A DNA stretch of 64,000 bases, taken from a candidate division WOR-3 bacterium. Its GTDB lineage: Bacteria; SDB-A. A program made the translations under genes and the position numbers. The notes under the pieces are model-generated. The model was given only the letters and a program-made list of their open reading frames with translations. It searched no databases and had not been told where the DNA came from. Each line of letters begins with the position of its first letter. The stretch's first letter is position 1. The DNA lies in assembly GCA_016934535.1 (NCBI GenBank), contig JAFGSQ010000010.1, positions 1-64,000 on the forward strand. Reading direction: 5' to 3'. This document shows, one piece after another, positions 16,547 through 25,494 of this stretch.

Positions 16547-18720
16547 TTTACACTCACCTCAGTTTTAAAAATTCTTCCTTCAACAGGCATTTGTTCCACG
16601 ACCATATATCTATCATCAAAAATGTTTTTCACTGAAAAAACAAAAGTCCATTCAGAGTGCATAATACTCCTTGAACAAGATACAAATACGTCAAAAACTC
16701 TGTATGGATTGAGGGACGTATTTGAAATTCCGAGAGGATCCGTGTTCGCCTCTCTCGTATATCTTCTGGCAACAGCCCTGTACAATACTTCCGCCGAAAA
16801 AACCCCTCTTTTATATCCCGTTTCCGAAGAGAATCTATAAACCGGGCGATAAGTTATGTAATTTCCGTAATTGATGTCTCCGCCAGTCCTGTTCTTTACG
16901 TCCTGAAGGGAAAGCCCAAGCTTAAAATAAAAACCGGCGGGTATATCCGCACTTAAATAAAAATCACAGCCCAGCCCTTTGGCCTTTCCAAGGTTGAAGG
17001 GTTGATACTGCCCTTTGAAATTTCTTCTCCACACGATCATGTCTTCGAGAATTCCGTAGAAACCTGAAACCGAAAACGACCAGCCCGGCAAGCTTGATCC
17101 TGTCATATTAAAATTCAAGCCGAGTGTGTTGGAAATTTCCGGCTTTAAATCGGGATTGCCCGAAGAATAAACCGTTTCAACCGTGTGCGTGTTAGAAAAA
17201 TCCGGATAATGTATGTTGCGTGAAAAACCGACACCGCCCGAGGACACTGACGTGGAAGAGTGAGAAGAGATATTCAGTCCGGCCGAATACGACCAGAATA
17301 CTTTGCTTTTGCCGTTTGCGCGGCAGATTGACGGAGCAAGTTCAAAATCAAGTCTTCCTTTGCAGACCCCAAGGGATTTAGTCAGAATAGTTGCCAGGGA
17401 AAGAATTATTTCGCTTCTCCTTGCTCTGATTTCGGGTAAAAAATCCCTCAGACCGTCCCTGAAAAAATAATTCTGATTGTTCCAGCGGCAATCTATTATC
17501 AGTTCCGCCCAGGAACTTACCGAAGGTGTGAAATTTAACGACATATCCGTCCGGGTTGAGACGGTTTCTGAACTTTCCGGGAAAAAATAAGCGCTGTCGT
17601 TTTGACCGGGGATGGGTTGTCTTTCAGGGCAGAAATAGAAATTACTCGTCAAACCGTGCGAAACCGACAAGGCACAAGGAACTCCGAAAAACGATACGGG
17701 CAGTTTTGCCCATGCCGTAAAGTTACAATCGTTCATCCTTGACAAAGTCATAAGCGTACCGTCCGCTTGACCAGGTATTCCTTTCTCACGAGCGCTTCCG
17801 GCGACGGACAATTCAATTTTCCTTATAAAATAAGAAAAAATTCTCATTACACCCCTCAGGGATTTCGAATCGCTGTTTGAGATAACTCCGCCGGGGTAAC
17901 CTTCGGCCGGGTATCCTCCGGAATAACCGTCGAAAGAAACGTCGAGAGATATTTTCTCCTTTTCCGTCAAAGGAAATCCCGAACCGAAGCCTAATCTTGC
18001 GGCGATCAATCCGTAAGAACCCGACAATACAGATATCTCGTTTTCTTCTCTTTCCTGACCTTTGAGGAATATCATAATTCGGCCTCCGGGCTCCGAACCG
18101 GCTCCCGGATTATTTACTACGACGATTCTTTTTACCGAAGTGATAGGTATCGAAGAGAGATCAAAAGCGCCGGTAACGGCGCTGTTCACTTTTACACCGT
18201 CGACATATATGCCTACTCTCCCTGCTGACGGGCCGCTCAGCGAAACGCTTGACACATCACCCGCGTTTTGCCTGCTTATCGTAACTCCGGCTATTCCTTC
18301 CAGAACGTCAGGCAAGTCGAAGCACCCTGAACCCTCAATGTTTTCCGAATCAATGATGATAATATTGCCTTCGGTCCTTTTCTCTCCCCAGACGGTTATC
18401 CCCTCTGCTTCTATAGACTGGGACTCCAAGAAAACAAACATTTGCCTTGTTTCAGTCTGTTCAATCTCCAGGAAGAACACACGTTTCTCATAGCCGATCC
18501 TCCGTACAGACAACATGTGTTGACCCCACGGAATGCTCTGTACATGGAATTCACCGCCGGGTCCGGTAATACATACAAGCCTTTCATCGACGAATATGGA
18601 TGCGGCTTCTATGGGAGATAAATCGGCGGCGTCTTTCACCACACCGTATAGGGCGGCGCTTTCAAGCGTCAAACGGAATAATGATATAAAAACGAACCCA
18701 GAAATAAAAAACCCCTCCAT
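16540..18720 (-). CDS. TonB-dependent receptor, probable cobalamin/corrinoid transporter (BtuB-like)
   Basis: 726 residues. A hydrophobic start (to about residue 23) serves as signal peptide. A carboxypeptidase-regulatory-like Ig domain (about 24-105) precedes the plug domain (about 105-225, with DLPDVLEGIAGVTISRQNAG and VGIYVDGVKV) and a 22-strand-type barrel to the aromatic C-terminus VSVKW. The gene sits directly behind a cobalamin riboswitch, so B12 or another corrinoid is the likely substrate. The only in-frame ATG that keeps a signal peptide is at 18720, preceded at once by a TGA, and it lies inside the riboswitch terminator stem without a Shine-Dalgarno. The true start is therefore uncertain; a TTG about 16 codons on is another option. 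Confidence 0.88.
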   Translation of the reverse strand: MEGFFISGFVFISLFRLTLESAALYGVVKDAADLSPIEAASIFVDERLVCITGPGGEFHVQSIPWGQHMLSVRRIGYEKRVFFLEIEQTETRQMFVFLESQSIEAEGITVWGEKRTEGNIIIIDSENIEGSGCFDLPDVLEGIAGVTISRQNAGDVSSVSLSGPSAGRVGIYVDGVKVNSAVTGAFDLSSIPITSVKRIVVVNNPGAGSEPGGRIMIFLKGQEREENEISVLSGSYGLIAARLGFGSGFPLTEKEKISLDVSFDGYSGGYPAEGYPGGVISNSDSKSLRGVMRIFSYFIRKIELSVAGSAREKGIPGQADGTLMTLSRMNDCNFTAWAKLPVSFFGVPCALSVSHGLTSNFYFCPERQPIPGQNDSAYFFPESSETVSTRTDMSLNFTPSVSSWAELIIDCRWNNQNYFFRDGLRDFLPEIRARRSEIILSLATILTKSLGVCKGRLDFELAPSICRANGKSKVFWSYSAGLNISSHSSTSVSSGGVGFSRNIHYPDFSNTHTVETVYSSGNPDLKPEISNTLGLNFNMTGSSLPGWSFSVSGFYGILEDMIVWRRNFKGQYQPFNLGKAKGLGCDFYLSADIPAGFYFKLGLSLQDVKNRTGGDINYGNYITYRPVYRFSSETGYKRGVFSAEVLYRAVARRYTREANTDPLGISNTSLNPYRVFDVFVSCSRSIMHSEWTFVFSVKNIFDDRYMVVEQMPVEGRIFKTEVSVKW

Positions 18721-18732
18721 TCAATGGAGAGG
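18706..18732 (-). terminator. Riboswitch-controlled terminator that contains the receptor start codon
   Basis: On the minus strand a 10-bp pyrimidine/purine stem (18723-18732 pairing with 18712-18721, one G-U pair) is followed by six T. It lies just after the cobalamin riboswitch, as an expression platform should. The ATG at 18718-18720 is part of the 3' half of the stem, so the same helix could block both transcription and initiation. Confidence 0.75.
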
Positions 18733-18749
18733 TCATGCACAAGCTTTTC

Positions 18750-18934
18750 GCCCGCACACGAACCCCCCGTCGTGCGTAACTAAATCCTTCAGCGTCAGGT
18801 CTTCTGACTCTCGCTTCATCCTCAGGCGAGCCTTCCCGGATTTTCCAGTGGCACGTTTCGCCTTCGTCAGCGATCACAGCGGCGGGGACCGTCTCCGTTC
18901 ATCGGAACTTCCCTTGTCGCCGAAGAATTTTTAA
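18750..18934 (-). promoter_or_regulatory. Cobalamin riboswitch (B12 element)
   Basis: On the minus strand the conserved blocks occur in the right order: AAGGGAA then GATG (near 18905-18920), the core CCCCGCCGCTGTGATC (near 18875-18892), the B12 box GCCACTGG (18845-18852), CCGGGAAGGC (near 18828-18838) and the paired GTCAGAAGACCTGAC element (near 18797-18811). It is followed by a terminator and then the TonB-dependent receptor gene. Binding of adenosylcobalamin or a related corrinoid should favour termination and so repress uptake. Boundaries are approximate. Confidence 0.92.
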
Positions 18935-18940
18935 GGCAAA

Positions 18941-18969
18941 ATTAAATCATTTATGATAATAAATGTCAA
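18941..18969 (-). promoter_or_regulatory. Promoter of the cobalamin-uptake operon
   Basis: Minus-strand TTGACA (18969-18964, perfect -35), a 17-base spacer and TTTAAT (18946-18941). The predicted start near 18934 leaves just enough RNA for the riboswitch to begin. Divergent from parA. Confidence 0.75.
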
Positions 18970-18988
18970 CATATAAAGGCGGATTCAA

Positions 18989-19777
18989 TTGGCAAAAATT
19001 ATATCTATTACCAATCAAAAAGGCGGCGTCGCCAAAACGACAACCGCTGTCAATCTCGGAGCGTCCCTCGCGGCTGCTGAAAAAAAAATACTCATTGTAG
19101 ACGCCGACCCTCAAGCCAACGCGACTATAGGCCTCGGGGTTGATGCCGCAAATATAAAAACTCTCTACGATGTTTTCTCGGGAAACTGCATGGCTCTCGA
19201 CGCGATTATCAAATTTGACTACCTTCCGTTTTTTCATCTCATACCGGCCTCTCAGCATCTGTCTGGAATGGAAGTTGAGTTAGCCGGAGAAAAGGACAGA
19301 AACGAATTCCTCAAAGATTCTTTAAAAGAATTAGGGAATCATTACGATTACATAATTCTCGACACGCCTCCTACCCTGGGGATTCTCACGGTCAACGCCC
19401 TTGCAGCTGCAGACGGGATACTCATAACAATGCAGCCTGAATTCTACGCTCTTGACGGATTGAGCAAACTGATGAGAACATACGAATTGGTCAGTCGGGA
19501 ACTTAATCCTTCCCTCGATATAGAGGGAATAGTTTTCACTCTCGTCGACCCGCGTTTGAAATTAGTTAAGGAAATAATGGACGAGGTCAGGGGGTTTTTC
19601 CCCCAGCACGTCTTTTCGACATACGTGGCGAGAAACATAAGACTTGCCGAAGCTCCGAGTTTCGGGAAACCGATACTTCTCTACGATGCGGAATCCATCG
19701 GCGCCAAGAACTATGTGTCTCTCGCCGTGGAGTTTTTAAAAAGAGAAAGGCTTAAAAATGAAAAAAAGACTGGGTAA
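18989..19777 (+). CDS. parA: ParA/Soj chromosome-partitioning ATPase
   Basis: 262 residues, normal Soj length. The deviant Walker A motif KGGVAKTT is at residues 11-18 and ADPQAN and DTPPTLG follow as the switch and Walker B regions. It hydrolyses ATP on nucleoid DNA and works with ParB to segregate origins. The start is TTG at 18989, which gives the family-typical MAKIISITNQKGG; GGCGG lies upstream. It overlaps parB by 20 bases. Chromosomal type is inferred from the short N-terminus and housekeeping neighbours. Confidence 0.95.
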   Translation: MAKIISITNQKGGVAKTTTAVNLGASLAAAEKKILIVDADPQANATIGLGVDAANIKTLYDVFSGNCMALDAIIKFDYLPFFHLIPASQHLSGMEVELAGEKDRNEFLKDSLKELGNHYDYIILDTPPTLGILTVNALAAADGILITMQPEFYALDGLSKLMRTYELVSRELNPSLDIEGIVFTLVDPRLKLVKEIMDEVRGFFPQHVFSTYVARNIRLAEAPSFGKPILLYDAESIGAKNYVSLAVEFLKRERLKNEKKTG

Positions 19778-20621
19778 AGGTTTTGACGCACTGATAGGCG
19801 CGGCGTCCTCTCTCAAAACGTCAGACGACGCCCTCGTCGAACTCGATATAGAACTTCTTAAAAAAGGTAAATTTCAGCCCCGGACGTATTTCGACGATGA
19901 AACTCTAGCTGAACTGTCTCAGTCGATAAAACAGGACGGCATAATTGAACCCTTGATAATCCGTCCGTCTTCCGACGGCCGATACGAAATAATCTGCGGT
20001 GAGAGAAGATTTGAAGCCGCTAAAAAGGTGGGTCTGAAAACGGTTCCTGTAATAATCAAAGACGTCCCCGACTTGAAGGCTCTCGAAATTTCAATGATAG
20101 AAAACCTGCAGAGAGAAAACCTGAACCCGATCGAGGAAGCCGAAGGATACAGCATAATGTCTTCAAAATTTCATCTGAGCCAGCAGGACATTTCGGACAG
20201 AGTGGGAAAAAGCAGGTCGACGGTCGCCAACTCTCTTCGCCTTCTGGACCTTCCGGATGAAGTCAAACTGCTCGTCAGAAAAGCCAGCATTTCAGCCGGT
20301 CACGCCAGAGCCATACTATCGCTGAAGGAAAAAAGGCTTATGATGATCGCCGCTCAGAGAATCATAGACAAAAACCTCTCCGTACGCGAGACTGAAAATT
20401 ATGTCGAAGACATTAAAAAAACCCACAAACCTGAAAAAAGACGGAAGCCCATCCACGGAAACCCGGAAATTTCCGCGATCGAAAGCAGGCTGTCAGAAAA
20501 AATCGGTAATCCGGTAAAAATCAAGATGGCCGGAAAAAAAGGCCGTCTTGTCATCGAATTCTTTTCTTACGACGAACTGAACCAAATAATGAAGCGATTC
20601 GGTTTAACCGAGCTTCAGTAA
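19758..20621 (+). CDS. parB: ParB/Spo0J chromosome-partitioning protein
   Basis: 287 residues. The N-terminal CTPase/ParB domain has GERRFEAAKKVGLKTVPVI (around residue 80) and the IENLQRENLNPIEEAEGY motif, followed by a helix-turn-helix (LSQQDISDRVGKSRSTVANSL). A C-terminal dimerisation segment ends the protein. It binds parS sites and spreads as a CTP-dependent clamp. Its start lies inside the end of parA. I searched the neighbourhood by eye for the canonical 16-base parS palindrome and did not find it. Confidence 0.95.
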   Translation: MKKRLGKGFDALIGAASSLKTSDDALVELDIELLKKGKFQPRTYFDDETLAELSQSIKQDGIIEPLIIRPSSDGRYEIICGERRFEAAKKVGLKTVPVIIKDVPDLKALEISMIENLQRENLNPIEEAEGYSIMSSKFHLSQQDISDRVGKSRSTVANSLRLLDLPDEVKLLVRKASISAGHARAILSLKEKRLMMIAAQRIIDKNLSVRETENYVEDIKKTHKPEKRRKPIHGNPEISAIESRLSEKIGNPVKIKMAGKKGRLVIEFFSYDELNQIMKRFGLTELQ

Positions 20622-20640
20622 TCCTTCATCGGGAGGGCAG

Positions 20641-21714
20641 ATGAAATCAACAAACGAACGCCTGAGAACATTTTGTGAAATACCCGGTTTAACGGGCATG
20701 GAAGCCGCCGTGGCAAAAAAATTCATCGAAGAGGCGAAACCCTTTTCTGACGAAACATACATAGATCATGTCGGAAACGCCGTAGCAGTAAAAAGAGGCT
20801 CGGGCAAAAGAAAAATACTCGCCGCCGCTCACATGGACGAGATCGGACTGATAATTACCAAAATTCTGAAGGGCGGATATCTCAGAGTTTATCAGGTCGG
20901 AGGAGTCGACCGATCTATTCTCCTGGGCCAGGAAGTCGTAGTGCATACTTCGAAGGGCGAAATCGAAGGAGTCGTCGGATCCAAACCTCCGCATCTCATG
21001 GCGCCGGAAGAACAGAAGAAACCCCTTGGCTGGGACGGTATTTTCATCGACACTAGCCTTGATGAAAAAGAAGTCGTCTCAAAAATTGCCGTGGGCGATT
21101 TCATATCTTTCAAGGCCAACAGCGTCGAACTTCTCGACAAAAGTTTTTCATCAAAATCCATAGACGACAGATTCGGCCTCGCTGTACTTGTTATGACGCT
21201 CGAAAGACTGCACAATATCAATACTGACTGGAATTTTTACGCCGTCGGCACAGTTCAGGAAGAATGGACCGGATTAGGCGCAAAAAGCTCCGCCTACGCT
21301 ATTAATCCTGACGTCGCCGTGGCACTCGATGTCACTCACGGCAACATGCCCGGTTTAAAAGAATCGGAAACTTTTAAACTCGGCAAAGGAATAACCCTGT
21401 CGGTAGGACCCAACATACACAGAGGAATCCTTTCCAAAGCGAAAAAAATATGCGAATACGAAGAGATACCTTACGCCAATGAAATAGCACCTTACGGGAC
21501 AGGCACCGACGCTTACACAATCCAGCTGATCAGGAACGGAATCCCGTGCATTGTGATATCCGCTCCGGTCAGATCCATGCATTCTCCGGTTGAGACGATT
21601 TCACACAAGGACGTTGAAAGATCTGCCCGTTTGTTATCTTCCCTGGTCACAGAACTGGATGATGATGATCTCGACATCGACAAACCGGAAATAAAAGAAG
21701 ACGAAAAGGAGTAG
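20641..21714 (+). CDS. M42-family metallopeptidase (first of three)
   Basis: 357 residues. Metal-binding and catalytic motifs of M42 (glutamyl/leucyl aminopeptidase, TET-like) are present in order: AAHMDEIGLI, DDRFGLAV, QEEWTGLGA, DVTHG and a final His in MHSPVE. A well-placed GGGAGG precedes the ATG. It differs from the next two by an acidic tail of about 20 residues (DDDDLDIDKPEIKEDEKE) and by a Trp in the QEE motif. Members form large dodecameric aminopeptidases that trim peptides in the cytoplasm. It lies 3 bases before the second copy. Confidence 0.9.
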   Translation: MKSTNERLRTFCEIPGLTGMEAAVAKKFIEEAKPFSDETYIDHVGNAVAVKRGSGKRKILAAAHMDEIGLIITKILKGGYLRVYQVGGVDRSILLGQEVVVHTSKGEIEGVVGSKPPHLMAPEEQKKPLGWDGIFIDTSLDEKEVVSKIAVGDFISFKANSVELLDKSFSSKSIDDRFGLAVLVMTLERLHNINTDWNFYAVGTVQEEWTGLGAKSSAYAINPDVAVALDVTHGNMPGLKESETFKLGKGITLSVGPNIHRGILSKAKKICEYEEIPYANEIAPYGTGTDAYTIQLIRNGIPCIVISAPVRSMHSPVETISHKDVERSARLLSSLVTELDDDDLDIDKPEIKEDEKE

Positions 21715-21717
21715 CCG

Positions 21718-22749
21718 ATGTATCTTGAAAAACTGTCTAATTTATGCGGCGTTGCCGGCTACGAGCACAATGTCAGGAAATTCATAAAAGAGAACGTCTC
21801 AAAATATGTGACTTCCGTGGAGACGGATTCTTTGGGAAATCTTATATGCTATAAGAAAGGAACTGAGAAATCCTCAAAAATTCTGCTTGCTGCTCACATG
21901 GACGAGGTCGGTTTTATCGTTGAAAGCGTCAGCAAAGAAGGATTCATACACTTCACTCCGTCAGGAGGGATAGATCCGAGAGTACTGCCTGCCAAGAGAG
22001 TGCTCATAGGTGATAAAGCCGTTCCGGGGATAATATGCTGGCCGCCTCCCCATCTAAATAAAAAACCCGCTTCTTCGGTACCTGAAGTCTCCGGACTTAT
22101 TGTTGACATCGGCGCTGAAAATGACAAATCCGCACTTAAAAAAATAGCTGTCGGTGATTTCATCACTTTTGACACTAAATTCGGACATTTGACCAAAGAC
22201 AGAGTAAAGGGCAAAGCTTTCGACGACAGAATAGGATGCTCTCTTCTCATGGAGATACTCAAAAAACATGAAGGTTATCCTTTCGACATTTTCGGAGTTT
22301 TCACAGTGCAGGAAGAAGTCGGTCTGAGAGGCGCAGGCGTAATAGGAGAAAGAATAGACCCAAAAGCAGCCATTGTGCTTGAAGGGACAGGAGCGGCTGA
22401 CTTTCCTCCCGACGACGAGGAACTCGATCTTCCTTCATATCCGTCTTTAGGGAAAGGCGCTGTGGTCACTTTGACAGACCGTTCCATTTCGGTCGGGAAA
22501 AAAATGATCGACATCATCGAAAAAACCGCCAAGGAAAACAGGATAAAATATCAGTTCAAACAGCCTCAGATCGGAGGAACAGACGCCGGAAGAATTCACG
22601 TTTCCAGGAAAGGAATTCCCTGCGCTATATTCAGCGTTCCATCACGGTACATACACTCGCCGGTCTCAATTGCTTCGCTTTCTGATTACAGGGAAACACT
22701 GAATATGGCCTACGCCTGCCTGCCTGAATTTGCCAAAACATTTTCATGA
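21718..22749 (+). CDS. M42-family metallopeptidase (second of three)
   Basis: 343 residues with AAHMDEVGFIV, DDRIGCSLL, QEEVGLRGAG, LEGTGAADFP and a final metal His in YIHSPV. At the fourth motif it has Glu where the first and third copies have Asp, a difference also seen between M42 subgroups with different metal or substrate preference. It follows the first copy by 3 bases and its end overlaps the annotated longest frame of the third, so the three are one transcript. Substrate specificity cannot be read from sequence. Confidence 0.92.
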   Translation: MYLEKLSNLCGVAGYEHNVRKFIKENVSKYVTSVETDSLGNLICYKKGTEKSSKILLAAHMDEVGFIVESVSKEGFIHFTPSGGIDPRVLPAKRVLIGDKAVPGIICWPPPHLNKKPASSVPEVSGLIVDIGAENDKSALKKIAVGDFITFDTKFGHLTKDRVKGKAFDDRIGCSLLMEILKKHEGYPFDIFGVFTVQEEVGLRGAGVIGERIDPKAAIVLEGTGAADFPPDDEELDLPSYPSLGKGAVVTLTDRSISVGKKMIDIIEKTAKENRIKYQFKQPQIGGTDAGRIHVSRKGIPCAIFSVPSRYIHSPVSIASLSDYRETLNMAYACLPEFAKTFS

Positions 22750-22762
22750 CAAGGAGTTAAAA

Positions 22763-23767
22763 ATGAGAAATATAGCCGAAAAATTTACGCAAGTTTACGG
22801 TCCTTCGGGAAACGAAAACAAGATAAGAAAAACCATAGAATCCGAGATCAAATCTTTCGTCGACGAGATTCACACGGACAACCTGGGAAATCTCATAGCG
22901 AGAAAAAAGGGTCCAGGCAAAAAAATCCTATTTGCCGCCCACATGGACGAAATCGGAGTCATAGTCAATTACGCCGACGAAAAAGGATTTTTGCGCTTTG
23001 CGCCTCTGGGAGGAGTTTATCCGATGATAGCCGCCGGCCAGAGAGTCGTTTTTGAAGACGGCACACAGGGCGTCGTAGGCTGTGAATCCAGAGACATTAC
23101 TCCCGGAACCATCCCCCCTCTCTCAAAAATGTACATAGACATAGGAGCAAAAGACAGGAAAGAAGCCCTCGCAAAAATCAGGATTGGCGACAAAGCGGGA
23201 TTCTCAAACGGTTTTTCGGTAAACGGCCAGAGATGGATTTCAAAGGCTATGGACGACAGGATAGGTTGCGCGGTCATAGCGGACGCCATAAAGAAGATAA
23301 AGAAACCCGTAAACGACCTGTATTTCGTTTTCACGGTTCAGGAGGAGGTAGGTCTCAGAGGAGCCAAAACATCGGCTTACGCAATCGATCCCGCGCTTGC
23401 CGTCGCTGTTGACGTAACGGGAACGGGCGACACTCCAAAAGGATTCACGATGTCTGTCGAGATGGGAAAAGGTCCGGGGCTTAAAATTATGGACGCTTCC
23501 ATTGTCGTCACAGAAAAAATGAAAAGTTATATGAGAGAAACCGCTGAAAAAAGAGACATTCCTTATCAAAACGAAATATTGGTTTTCGGCGGAACAGACG
23601 CCGGAGCGTTTAGCATGACCAGATCCGGCATTCATTCCGGATGCATTTCAGTTCCTTCAAGATATATCCATTCTCCCAGCGAAATGGTAGATTCATCCGA
23701 CGTCGAAAACGCATCCAAGTGGATAGTATCAATGTGCGAAACGGACGCCGCCGCCGCCGGGTTTTAA
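22763..23767 (+). CDS. M42-family metallopeptidase (third of three)
   Basis: 334 residues from the ATG at 22763, chosen because AAGGAG lies eight bases upstream; the longer frame from 22730 adds eleven unlikely residues inside the previous gene. Motifs: AAHMDEIGVIV, DDRIGCAVI, QEEVGLRGAK, DVTGTGDTP and YIHSPSE. It is closer to the second copy than to the first by motif spelling. RNase PH follows after 3 bases, so this peptidase set is tied to an RNA-processing gene in one operon. Confidence 0.92.
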   Translation: MRNIAEKFTQVYGPSGNENKIRKTIESEIKSFVDEIHTDNLGNLIARKKGPGKKILFAAHMDEIGVIVNYADEKGFLRFAPLGGVYPMIAAGQRVVFEDGTQGVVGCESRDITPGTIPPLSKMYIDIGAKDRKEALAKIRIGDKAGFSNGFSVNGQRWISKAMDDRIGCAVIADAIKKIKKPVNDLYFVFTVQEEVGLRGAKTSAYAIDPALAVAVDVTGTGDTPKGFTMSVEMGKGPGLKIMDASIVVTEKMKSYMRETAEKRDIPYQNEILVFGGTDAGAFSMTRSGIHSGCISVPSRYIHSPSEMVDSSDVENASKWIVSMCETDAAAAGF

Positions 23768-23770
23768 AAA

Positions 23771-24505
23771 ATGATGAGAACCGACGGCAGAATCGGCGAA
23801 GCTTCTCGGCAGATTAATATAATTGCGCCCTATCAGAAAAACGTGCCCGGTTCCTGTCTTTGCCAGTATGGTGAAACCTGGGTCTGTTGTTCGGTTTCCA
23901 TAACCGACGGAGTGCCGGTCTGGCTGAAAGGCAAAGGCCACGGATGGCTTACCGCAGAATACGGCATGCTGCCCGGGTCTTCCTCTCAAAGAGTGAAAAG
24001 GGAAAGAATATACGCGAATTCCAGGTCTCTAGAGATCGGCAGACTCATTGGCAGGTCCCTTCGTTCTTCGGTGGACGTCAAAGCTCTTCCTCAAATGACC
24101 ATTACAGTTGACTGCGATGTAATTCAAGCCGACGGCGGAACGAGAACAGCCTCAATAACCGGCTCGTGGGTCTCTTTGGTTATGGGTTTGAACCGGCTTC
24201 GTTCTCAGGGAACCTTGAAAAGCGACCCTATTATAAGGCAGATAGCCGCCATGAGTGCCGGATTCTGCCAAAATCGAGCACTGGTCGATCTCAACTATGA
24301 AGAAGACAGTTCCGCAGATTTCGACGCTAATTTTGTTTTCACCAAAGATCTCGACATCGTCGAAATACAATCCTCCGCAGAAGGCTATCCGATCACCAAA
24401 AAACAGTTTGTTACTCTTTTCGAATCGGTTTTAAAAGTCATGCCTTCCGTTTTTTCAGCCCAGGACAAAGTTTTGGATTCTCTCGGTCTCGCACTTAAAT
24501 GCTGA
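23771..24505 (+). CDS. rph: Ribonuclease PH
   Basis: 244 residues, normal RNase PH length. The family core is clear: RTDGR at the N-terminus, GETWVCCSV, the RRxRS-like stretch around SSSQRVKRER, IGRSLR and ADGGTRTASITG. The enzyme trims tRNA 3' ends phosphorolytically as a hexamer. It starts 3 bases after the third M42 gene and its end overlaps rluD by 7 bases. Confidence 0.94.
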   Translation: MMRTDGRIGEASRQINIIAPYQKNVPGSCLCQYGETWVCCSVSITDGVPVWLKGKGHGWLTAEYGMLPGSSSQRVKRERIYANSRSLEIGRLIGRSLRSSVDVKALPQMTITVDCDVIQADGGTRTASITGSWVSLVMGLNRLRSQGTLKSDPIIRQIAAMSAGFCQNRALVDLNYEEDSSADFDANFVFTKDLDIVEIQSSAEGYPITKKQFVTLFESVLKVMPSVFSAQDKVLDSLGLALKC

Positions 24506-25494
24506 ACGGAAATCTGTTTACAAAAAAGGTCGATTCTCATCAAAGCAGAATCCGATTGGATTCATTTCTTTCTTCTTCCGGAGCTCCGACAAGCCGATCC
24601 AGGCTGAAAAAACTCATTGAGGACGGATTTGTTTCCGTAAACGGAGAAACCGTCCGCGTGCCCCATCATTATGTCAAACGAGGAGACGTGCTGATCGTTG
24701 CTTTCCCTAAAGAACCCGTCATGTCACTTGAGCCTGAAAACATAGACATCAAGATAGCCTACGAGGACGATGAAATTATAGTCGTGGACAAGCGTGCGGG
24801 ATTAGTTGTTCATCCGGCTAAAGGGAACAGGGAAGGAACTCTCGTCAACGCACTCTTGTTTCATTCGAGTCTTTCCGAAAGCGGCTCACTCGAACATCGC
24901 CCCGGCATTGTCCACAGACTCGACAAGGACACTTCCGGACTGATGGTAACTGTGAAGACCGAGACGGCATACAGAAACCTTCAGAATCAGATATCTTCGA
25001 GAAAAATGAAAAGGGAGTACCTCGCACTGGTATGGGGGCAACCTGATAAAAACGGAACAATAGAAGCGCCTATTGGCAGGAGCACAGTCAACAGAAAAAA
25101 AATGGCGGTGACTTCATACAGGTCCAAAGATGCGAGAACTCATTTCAGAACACTAGTAAACTTCGGCGCGGCGACTCTGGTTCTTTGCAGTCTCGACACA
25201 GGAAGAACTCACCAGATAAGAGTTCACATGAAACACATAGGGCATCCAGTCATCGGAGACAGAGAATACGGCGGAGCAACCTCTTATCCTCAGGGTGTTT
25301 CGGGCAAATGGTCTTTTCAGGTAGAAAAGATCAGAAAACTCGTCCCCCGCCAATTCCTTCACGCCGCGAGGCTTTCGTTCGAGCATCCCCGCGACGGCAA
25401 AGGATTGAAATTTTACTCTCCTTTGCCCGAAGAACTCCGTCCCGTTCTTTTATTTCTATCAGAACAAAGATCTATTTATTTGTGCTCTGTGTAG
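24499..25494 (+). CDS. rluD: RluD-family 23S rRNA pseudouridine synthase
   Basis: 331 residues: an S4 RNA-binding domain (about 18-68) followed by the RluA/RluD catalytic domain with HRLDKDTSGLMV, catalytic Asp142, and the closing GRTHQIRVHMKHIGHPVIGD motif. It isomerises uridines in large-subunit rRNA. The last about 15 residues (FLSEQRSIYLCSV) run 19 bases into the converging lipoprotein gene. RluD versus RluA/C class is by length and the S4 domain. Confidence 0.92.
   Translation: MLNGNLFTKKVDSHQSRIRLDSFLSSSGAPTSRSRLKKLIEDGFVSVNGETVRVPHHYVKRGDVLIVAFPKEPVMSLEPENIDIKIAYEDDEIIVVDKRAGLVVHPAKGNREGTLVNALLFHSSLSESGSLEHRPGIVHRLDKDTSGLMVTVKTETAYRNLQNQISSRKMKREYLALVWGQPDKNGTIEAPIGRSTVNRKKMAVTSYRSKDARTHFRTLVNFGAATLVLCSLDTGRTHQIRVHMKHIGHPVIGDREYGGATSYPQGVSGKWSFQVEKIRKLVPRQFLHAARLSFEHPRDGKGLKFYSPLPEELRPVLLFLSEQRSIYLCSV

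Noticed and set aside
18721-20700. parS site or replication origin near parAB
   Set aside because: I found no copy of the parS palindrome and no cluster of DnaA boxes or dnaA gene.
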